Part shown: one piece after another, positions 57,984 through 64,000 of the stretch
Position numbering within the stretch: position 1 is the stretch's first letter
How the letters are laid out: every line of letters starts with the position of its first letter
Assembly: GCF_014649815.1 (NCBI RefSeq)
Contig: NZ_BMTT01000002.1
Span: forward strand, 496,001 to 560,000
Direction of reading: 5' to 3'
Length of the DNA: 64,000 nt
DNA from: Streptomyces mutabilis
Lineage (GTDB): Bacteria > Actinomycetota > Actinomycetes > Streptomycetales > Streptomycetaceae
Translations under genes and position numbers: made by a program
Notes under the pieces: generated by a model
The model's database searches: none
Told to the model about the DNA's origin: nothing
The model's input: only the letters and a program-made list of their open reading frames with translations

Positions 57984-59183
57984 TCAGTTGGGGGCGAGCA
58001 GCTTCAGCTCGGGGTGGGCCGTGCCGCCCTCGATGGCGGTGGACGAGATGTGGGAGACGACGCGCTCGTCGACGGGGTCGTTCGCCGGGTCGTCGTGCAC
58101 GACGAGGTGCTCGTACGTCGTGGCCCGCTGCGCCGGGACGCGCCCCGCCTTGCGGATCAGGTCGATGATCTCCAGCCGGTTGGACCGGTGCTTGGCGCCC
58201 GCGGAGGAGACGACGTTCTCCTCCAGCATGATCGAGCCGAGGTCGTCGGCGCCGTAGTGCAGGGAGAGCTGGCCGACCTCCTTGCCGGTGGTCAGCCAGG
58301 AACCCTGGATGTGGGCGACGTTGTCGAGGAAGACCCGGGCGATGGCGATCATCCGCAGGTACTCGAAGAGCGTGGCCTGCGTACGGCCCTTCAGGTGGTT
58401 GTTCTCGGGCTGGTAGGTGTACGGGATGAAGGCGCGGAAGCCGCCGGTGCGGTCCTGCACGTCCCGGATCATGCGCAGGTGCTCGATGCGCTCGGCGTTG
58501 GTCTCGCCGGTGCCCATGAGCATGGTGGAGGTCGACTCGACACCCAGGTTGTGCGCGATCTCCATGATCTCCAGCCACCGCTCGCCGGACTCCTTGAGCG
58601 GCGCGATGGCCTTGCGCGGACGCTCCGGCAGCAGCTCCGCGCCGGCGCCGGCGAAGGAGTCGAGCCCGGCGGCGTGGATGCGCTGGATCGCCTCCTCGAC
58701 CGACACCTTCGAGATCCGCGCCATGTGCTCGACCTCGCTCGCCCCCAGGCTGTGGATGACGAGCTGGGGGAACTCCTTCTTGATGGCGGCGAAGTGCTGC
58801 TCGTAGTACTCGACGCCGTAGTCCGGGTGGTGGCCGCCCTGGAACATGATCTGCGTGCCGCCCAGCTCGACCGTCTCCGCGCAGCGGCGCAGGATGTCGT
58901 CGAGGTCGCGGGTCCAGCCCTTCTCGGTGTCCTTGGGGGCCGCGTAGAAGGCACAGAACCTGCACGCCGTGACGCACACGTTCGTGTAGTTGATGTTGCG
59001 CTCGATGATGTACGTCGCGATGTGCTCGGTACCGGCGTACTTGCGCCTGCGTACGGCGTCGGCGGCGGCGCCCAGCGCGTGCAGCGGGGCGTCGCGGTAG
59101 AGGTCGAGCGCCTCTTCGGGGGTGATCCGCCCACCGGCGGCGGCGCGGTCGAGGATGGGCTGAAGGTCGGCCTTCTCGGTCAC
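57984..59183 (-). CDS. mqnC: Cyclic dehypoxanthinyl futalosine synthase
   Basis: 399-residue radical-SAM enzyme. The cluster motif is C-x3-C-x2-C in CVTACRFCAFY; QIMFQGGHHPDYGVEYYE, SFAGAGAELLPERPRK and GAKHRSNRLEIIDLI are family hallmarks. It cyclises dehypoxanthine futalosine in the futalosine route to menaquinone, used by Streptomyces instead of the MenF-D route. GTG 59183 follows AAAGGG. The rest of the mqn genes lie outside the window. Confidence 0.95.
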   Translation of the reverse strand: MTEKADLQPILDRAAAGGRITPEEALDLYRDAPLHALGAAADAVRRRKYAGTEHIATYIIERNINYTNVCVTACRFCAFYAAPKDTEKGWTRDLDDILRRCAETVELGGTQIMFQGGHHPDYGVEYYEQHFAAIKKEFPQLVIHSLGASEVEHMARISKVSVEEAIQRIHAAGLDSFAGAGAELLPERPRKAIAPLKESGERWLEIMEIAHNLGVESTSTMLMGTGETNAERIEHLRMIRDVQDRTGGFRAFIPYTYQPENNHLKGRTQATLFEYLRMIAIARVFLDNVAHIQGSWLTTGKEVGQLSLHYGADDLGSIMLEENVVSSAGAKHRSNRLEIIDLIRKAGRVPAQRATTYEHLVVHDDPANDPVDERVVSHISSTAIEGGTAHPELKLLAPN

Positions 59184-59261
59184 CGGCGTCCCTTTCGCAA
59201 GGTTCGTAAGGGTTGTGGACGGACCGGGCCAGCCTACGCCAGCCCTTTCCGGCGCTGATCC

Positions 59262-59999
59262 TCAGGCCGCGTAGGCGCCCGCGAGCACGCCGAGGAAGGC
59301 ACCCGCGATCAGGAACGGCCCGAACGGGATGGCCGTCTTGCGCCCCGCCCGCCGGGCGACGACGAGGGCGCCTCCGTAGAGCGCGCCGAGCAGGAACCCG
59401 GCGAAGGTGCCGAGCATGACCGTCGGCCAGCCGTACCAGCCGAGGACGGCCCCGGCGGTGAGGGCCAGCTTCACGTCGCCGAAGCCCATGCCGGCCGGGT
59501 TGACGAGGAACAGCACGCCGTAGCCGCCGCCGAGGGCGAGGGCGCCCAGCAGGGCGGTCGTCCACTCCCCCGCGTGCTCGGGCACGAGCGCGGTGACGCC
59601 GAGGAGGACGAGTGCGGCGCCGGCGAGCGGCAGGGTGAGGGGGTCGGGCAGCCTGCGTACCCGCAGGTCGACGACGGCGAGCAGTACGCCCGCCGGTGCG
59701 AGCAGCAGCCAGACGGCCAGCTCCGGACGGGTCCCGGTGGCGGCGGCGAGGGCGGCGCAGACGAGTGCGGTGACGGTTTCGAGGGCGGCGGTACGGGGGC
59801 CGTAGGACGCCTCGCCGGTCGCGCACCGCGCGCACCGGGCCCGGCCTACCCAGCCCGGGACCTCGTGCTCCTGCGGACACCGGTCGCGCCACGCCTCCCC
59901 CGAGGGGGCGGAGAACCGGTACGCGGCCCGCGGCAGCAGCGCCCCCGTCACCGCGCCCCAGAGCGCGGCGACGAGGACGACCGCGAGATCGACGCTCAT
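59262..59999 (-). CDS. A24 prepilin peptidase
   Basis: 245-residue polytopic membrane aspartyl protease. The two Asp motifs are VVDLRVRRLPDPL and GMGFGDVKLA (GxGD). The N-terminal region has CPQEH and CARC, a reduced version of the methylase zinc site. It should process type-IV or Flp-type pilin leaders. GTG-free: ATG 59999 overlaps the stop of the LysM/BTAD gene (ATGA), so the two are made together. Confidence 0.9.
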   Translation of the reverse strand: MSVDLAVVLVAALWGAVTGALLPRAAYRFSAPSGEAWRDRCPQEHEVPGWVGRARCARCATGEASYGPRTAALETVTALVCAALAAATGTRPELAVWLLLAPAGVLLAVVDLRVRRLPDPLTLPLAGAALVLLGVTALVPEHAGEWTTALLGALALGGGYGVLFLVNPAGMGFGDVKLALTAGAVLGWYGWPTVMLGTFAGFLLGALYGGALVVARRAGRKTAIPFGPFLIAGAFLGVLAGAYAA

Positions 60000-62900
60000 C
60001 CGGCGGCGGCGACGCCCTCGCGCCAGGTCGGCAGCAGTTCGTCCAGCAGCGCCTCGGTGCGCGGCGGCACGCCGCGCGCCCCGCTGCGGCCGACGAGGTC
60101 GGCGGCGAGGGCGTGGAGCCGGTCGGTGTCACCGGTGGTGTGCGTGGCGCGCAGCAGCTCGTGCCACAGGCGCTCGTCCGCGGGGGCGGTGCGCAGTGCC
60201 GCGTTCAGCGCCTCGATGGCCTTCTCCGCGCGGTTCTTCTCCAGGTGGAACTCGGAGAGCGCGAGGCCGGTGTCCGCGACGAGCAGCGGGAGCTGCGCGT
60301 CGATGATCTCGTGGGTGAGCCAGCGGTAACGCCCCTCGGGCCGGTCGGCGAGCAGCGGACCGCGCACCAGGACCAGCGCGTCGGTGAGCAGCCGCCCGCG
60401 CACCTGGCGGCTGCCGACGCCACGCCCTTGCGTGGCCTCGTAGTAGAGGGAGCGCAGCACGTCGAGGTCGGAGACGACGGACTTGGCGAGGGTGAGGCGT
60501 CCGGTGGCGTCGGTGCCGAGCCGCGGGGTGCCGTCGGGGTCGGTGCCGAGCCAGGCCCGCAGTCGCTCCAGCAGCGCGTCGCGCACGTCCGCCGTCACGC
60601 CGCGCGGCCACAGCGCGGAGGACAGCACGCGCGGGTGGACGCCCTCGCGGTGCAGCAGCAGCAGCGCGAGCGCCTCGTGGAGCAGGGCGCTGCGCTCGCC
60701 GTCGGGCGCGTCCAGGCCGATGATCTCGTACGTCCCGACGAGGCGGGCGTACACCGCGGGCCGCCCCTGCTCGCTGACGTCGACGAGGAAGGGCGGGGTG
60801 TTGGCCGTCCCGGACGCACCGCCGGGCCCGTCGGACCCACCCGGTCCGTGCTCCGGGTCGGCGTCCGTGAACAGCTCGACGACGGCCCGCTGCTGGGCGG
60901 CCGGCAGCGTCTGGGCCTCCAGCTCCAGCCCCAGCAGCGGCGCGAGCAGCTTGCCCTCGCCGGTGATCTGCATCTCCCAGGCGGCGCCCGGGAGGTCCGT
61001 GCCCTCGGTGCCGACGAGGTAGCCGATGCCCAGGCGCCCCGCGTCGGCGGCGAGTTCGGCGAGGCGGAGGGCGTCCTCGTCGGAGGGCTGGGAGGCGAGC
61101 AGGACCAGGTGCGGGGCCCAACGCGTGTGCTGGGCGGGCCCGGTGCGGCCGGTGAGCACGGAGTCGTGCCCGGCGGCGCCGAGTGCGCCGCGCCGCTGCC
61201 GGGTCTCGGCCGACATGGTCTCGAAGAGGTCCTCGAACCCGTCGAGGTGCCGGATGCGGTTGGGGGCGAGCGGCGTGAGGTCGTCCCCGAACCCGACGAG
61301 CGTGATGGTCATGCGGTCCGACCAGCCGTTGGTGGCCAGTTCGGCGGCGACCGACGCGAACACGGCGGTCCGGTCCGCCTCGCTGCCGCCCAGCGAGACG
61401 ATGCCGGGCACCGACTCCAGGTTCAGCAGCAGCCGGGAGTCGTCCATGGTGCCGAGGCTGACCAGCCCGGGGTACGGCGCGGCGGTGTCGACGTCCTCGT
61501 ACCGCTCGGCGTCGGCGCGGGCCAGCAGCCAGAAGGTCTGGTCCTGCCCGAGCTGCCAGGGCGCCGGCGGCTTCCCGGCGGGCTGGGCGAGCTGGAGGTG
61601 CAGGTCGCCGTTGCCGCCCAGCCAGGCCGCGTACACGACGGGCAACGGTCGCGACTCGGCGGCGAGTGCGGCGGCGAGCCCGCGCAGCGCCCGGTCCAGC
61701 AGGCGTACGCCCTCGGGGTCGGCGCCGACGAGCAGCGCGTCCTGCACGTCCTGGGCGTCGCCGGTCGGCGTGGGCGGCTCCATGCCGCGCCGCCCGCCGA
61801 CGCTGCCGAGCGCCGACTGCCACAGCGCCTGCCGGCGCCGGCGGCCGAGGGCGCCGAGGAGACCGGCGGCGAGGAGGGGGGCGGCGAGGAGTGCCTCGGG
61901 GAGCCCGAAGGAGTGGCCCGCCGCCGCGGGGGTGGCGGCGTGGTCCTGCCCGGTGCTGGGGGCGGGAGTGGCGGGCGCGGGTCGCTGCTCGGGGAGGGAG
62001 ACCTGGGCGTCGTCGCCGCCCCCGTGAGCGCCGGAACCGCCGTCCTGGGCGCCGGATCCGCCACCGCCCTGCGCGTGGTCGCCGGTCCGGGCGTAGTCGC
62101 TGATCTGCTGCTGCACCTGCTCGGAGACGTTCGGCGCCTCGCCGGGCATCTCGACCAGCTCGCCGCCGCGGGCGTCGCCGGGCATCTCCATGATCCAGCC
62201 GGGCCGGATGAGGCTGGCCTCGGACAGCTTGGACCCGTCCGGCTGCACGCGGTCCTTGTTGAGCTCGAAGATCTCCTTGTACCGGCGCCCGTCGCCGAGG
62301 TGCCGGTCGGCGATCTCCCAGAGGGAGTCGTGGTGACGCCCCTCGGGAGGCTGGATCCGGTAGTACTTCGTGTCGCCGTGCGCGGCCGAGCCGCCGTCGG
62401 CGCGGGCGGCGGCCTGACCGGCCTGCTCGGCGAGGGCGCTCGCCGTCCCGGCGGCCTGCTCCTGCTGCTGGGCGAAGATCCCCGGCGTCTGCTGCGCCGC
62501 GGCCACGGAGGGCTTCTGGTTCCCCTCCATGCTCTGCCCGAGCTGCGACAGTCCCGGCGTGAGGCTGGCCGCGGTCGCGCCGACGAGCAGCAGGGCGGCG
62601 ACGAGTTGCCGGGCCAGCAGCTGACTGGGCCCGGACCCCGGCACCCGCCCCGGCACCCCGACGCCGGACAGCGCGGCCTTGACCTCGACGAGCACGCAGG
62701 CGGTGAACTGCGCCCAGGCGAACCAGACGACGACGGTCAGGATGTGCAGGAAGGTCTGGACGGTGATCTCACGCTGCAGCCAGTCGAGGCTGGGCGCCCC
62801 GTCGGGCAGCGGCCAGCCGATCTGCGTGGCCAGTGCGAGCGGAACCCCGACGACCAGCACGAGCAGCACGACGAAGGCGAGGAACGCCTTGACGAAGTCC

Positions 62901-63004
62901 CCGAACGACCGCCGTCGCACCCGCACCGGCTGCGGCGTCCGGTTCCTCGGTGCCGCCGAGGGAGCCGTCGAGCTTGATGAGCTTGAGGTGCGGCGTCGCG
63001 GCAT
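59996..63004 (-). CDS. Membrane protein with LysM-like and C-terminal BTAD domains
   Basis: 1002 residues. Three helices in the first 150 residues (about 37-59, 83-105 and 130-150), a LysM-like module around 207-270 (SLWEIADRHLGDG and LNKDRVQPDG), then a Gly/Pro/Ala linker and a fourth helix at about 375-393. The C-terminal half is cytoplasmic: FtsK/nucleotide-like sheets, a winged-helix (VLSSALWPRGVTADVRDALL) and a bacterial transcriptional activation domain (about 880-990, EFHLEKNRAEKAIEALNAALR). Such proteins are linked to pilus loci in actinobacteria. It may couple a wall signal to transcription. Confidence 0.8.
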   Translation of the reverse strand: MPRRRTSSSSSSTAPSAAPRNRTPQPVRVRRRSFGDFVKAFLAFVVLLVLVVGVPLALATQIGWPLPDGAPSLDWLQREITVQTFLHILTVVVWFAWAQFTACVLVEVKAALSGVGVPGRVPGSGPSQLLARQLVAALLLVGATAASLTPGLSQLGQSMEGNQKPSVAAAQQTPGIFAQQQEQAAGTASALAEQAGQAAARADGGSAAHGDTKYYRIQPPEGRHHDSLWEIADRHLGDGRRYKEIFELNKDRVQPDGSKLSEASLIRPGWIMEMPGDARGGELVEMPGEAPNVSEQVQQQISDYARTGDHAQGGGGSGAQDGGSGAHGGGDDAQVSLPEQRPAPATPAPSTGQDHAATPAAAGHSFGLPEALLAAPLLAAGLLGALGRRRRQALWQSALGSVGGRRGMEPPTPTGDAQDVQDALLVGADPEGVRLLDRALRGLAAALAAESRPLPVVYAAWLGGNGDLHLQLAQPAGKPPAPWQLGQDQTFWLLARADAERYEDVDTAAPYPGLVSLGTMDDSRLLLNLESVPGIVSLGGSEADRTAVFASVAAELATNGWSDRMTITLVGFGDDLTPLAPNRIRHLDGFEDLFETMSAETRQRRGALGAAGHDSVLTGRTGPAQHTRWAPHLVLLASQPSDEDALRLAELAADAGRLGIGYLVGTEGTDLPGAAWEMQITGEGKLLAPLLGLELEAQTLPAAQQRAVVELFTDADPEHGPGGSDGPGGASGTANTPPFLVDVSEQGRPAVYARLVGTYEIIGLDAPDGERSALLHEALALLLLHREGVHPRVLSSALWPRGVTADVRDALLERLRAWLGTDPDGTPRLGTDATGRLTLAKSVVSDLDVLRSLYYEATQGRGVGSRQVRGRLLTDALVLVRGPLLADRPEGRYRWLTHEIIDAQLPLLVADTGLALSEFHLEKNRAEKAIEALNAALRTAPADERLWHELLRATHTTGDTDRLHALAADLVGRSGARGVPPRTEALLDELLPTWREGVAAAG

Positions 63005-63286
63005 GGGCGGTGTCCTGGGTCGTGGGCCGTGTCGGAGAAGGGCGGCGGGAACGTCCGGTATGAGGGATGTGCTGAGCCTACAGAGATCTTATGGACTACC
63101 GCCGACAGCGTCGAAGGCCCGCGTGAGCACGCCATCGCAACGTCCGTCCGCTTGACACCCTTTGCCCCGTAACGCCGTCAACCCTTCACCGCCCCCACAC
63201 AATCCCCAGAAACCGCCCAGGCCCCCTGCACCACCCCCTGATAGCTTCGTTCCCTCTCGCAACGCCGTACCCCGGGGGGAACAACC

Positions 63287-63937
63287 GTGGCCCGCAGCGC
63301 CCTCACCATCTCCGCCGCCACCTTCACCGCGACGGCGGCACTGCTCCTGACCGCGTGCGGCGGGGGCGGGGACGACTCGTCGTCGGAGGACATCAAGGGG
63401 GCGGACACGGGGGCGGGCAGTTCCTCGCCGTCGGCGTCCGCGTCTGCGGCGGCAGACGCCGGGCGTCCGGAAATCACGCTTCCGAGCAGTTTCCGGCTCA
63501 CCTTCGAGGACTGGACGGCCGACGACCCCGCCCGGCAGGCAGTCCTGAACGATGGCAAGGAACAACTCCGGGCGGGCTACGCGGCCATCATCGCCGACAA
63601 CCCCGACAGCGAGGCGCTCGCCTTCTACGACACCGAAGCCGGCCTCTCCCAGGACCGCGAGTGGATCAGGTCGTACACGGACAAGGGACTGACCGTCATC
63701 GGTGAGTTGCCGGTGTTCGAACCGGAGGCGACGCTCTTCGCGAAGGAGACCAAGGCGCAGCTGAAGTACTGCACGGACGAGAGCGAAGCACGCACCAAGA
63801 ACCGCAAGACGGGCAAGGTCGAGGCCAACCCTCCCGGCACCGACCCGAAGGTCGCCTACACGGTGACGATGCAGAAGAACGACCAGGGCGTGTGGCAAGC
63901 GGTGTCCACCGAGTCGAAGAGGGGCGGGTGCTCCTGA
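63287..63937 (+). CDS. Secreted lipoprotein of unknown function
   Basis: 216 residues. The signal peptide ends LLLTAC/G, a good lipobox. An Asp/Ser-rich linker is followed by a domain of about 140 residues (SSFRLTFEDWTADDPARQA, IADNPDSEALAFYDTEA, GEARTKNRKTGKVEANPPGTDP-like) and ends CS with one more Cys (YCTDESE). I do not recognise a specific function. GTG 63287 has GGGGGG 7-12 bases upstream. The last base of its stop is the first of the next ATG. Confidence 0.75.
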   Translation: MARSALTISAATFTATAALLLTACGGGGDDSSSEDIKGADTGAGSSSPSASASAAADAGRPEITLPSSFRLTFEDWTADDPARQAVLNDGKEQLRAGYAAIIADNPDSEALAFYDTEAGLSQDREWIRSYTDKGLTVIGELPVFEPEATLFAKETKAQLKYCTDESEARTKNRKTGKVEANPPGTDPKVAYTVTMQKNDQGVWQAVSTESKRGGCS

Positions 63938-64000
63938 TGCGGTGGCAGTCGAAGTTCCTGGCGGGAACGCTGGCTCCGGTCATCACGCTCGTTCTCGCCA
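63937..64000 (+). CDS. Start of a secreted protein, cut by the window edge
   Basis: ATG 63937 shares one base with the lipoprotein stop (TGATG), and the visible 21 codons read MRWQSKFLAGTLAPVITLVL, a typical signal peptide start. Coupled to the lipoprotein gene. Confidence 0.65.
   Translation, partial: MRWQSKFLAGTLAPVITLVLA

Overview
This window looks like a chromosomal core region of a Streptomyces species. The evidence is the very high GC content with a strong G/C preference at third codon positions, many GTG starts and GTGA/ATGA stop-start overlaps, an intact 14-gene nuo operon, the futalosine-route menaquinone gene mqnC, a Streptomyces griseus-type M28 aminopeptidase, and twin-arm hairpin terminators without T tracts. 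I found no tRNA, rRNA, CRISPR array, insertion sequence or prophage.

Layout: 0-6 kb holds small metabolic genes: a qorB-like quinone reductase, a RarD-type permease, a divergent CGNR/VOC pair with overlapping starts, a secreted M28 aminopeptidase and a TPR-like protein. 6-11 kb holds a LolA-like lipoprotein-carrier fold protein with an ABC exporter, and a long-chain polyprenyl diphosphate synthase. 11-13 kb holds a secreted transglycosylase behind a c-di-AMP (ydaO-type) riboswitch, and a HAD phosphatase. 13.4-24.7 kb is a two-armed convergent glycan cluster: GNAT, GT2 and deacetylase on +; DegT aminotransferase, enlarged flippase, GT39-like membrane protein, small membrane protein and GH26-like protein on -. 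25-30.5 kb holds fumarylacetoacetase, an M56-type membrane peptidase, RecQ and a Uma2-type nuclease fold.

30.6-46.7 kb is the complete nuoA-N operon (complex I), transcribed leftwards. A perfect TGTGA-N6-TCACA site (Rex/Crp type) lies about 108 bp before nuoA. 47.5-52.2 kb holds an NlpC/P60 hydrolase, a peptide deformylase broken by a frameshift, a geranylgeranyl-reductase-family flavoenzyme, a GNAT, a PASTA protein and MenG. 52.2-57.3 kb is a second surface-glycan locus: acyltransferase, deacetylase-GT2 fusion, Pro/Ala/Thr-rich membrane protein and a GH18-like lipoprotein. 57.4-59.2 kb holds an amidohydrolase-like protein and MqnC. 59.3-63 kb holds a prepilin peptidase coupled to a very large membrane LysM/BTAD protein. 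The right edge holds a lipoprotein and the start of another secreted protein.

Two themes link the genes. The first is respiration: complex I, menaquinone assembly (polyprenyl synthase, MqnC, MenG, and probably tail reduction by the geranylgeranyl reductase homologue) and a redox-type operator. The second is the cell envelope: two separate polysaccharide loci, a c-di-AMP-controlled transglycosylase, the NlpC/P60 hydrolase, the PASTA protein and a pilin-processing peptidase. The most likely undescribed systems are the 13-25 kb glycan cluster, the 52-57 kb glycan locus and the membrane LysM-BTAD protein.
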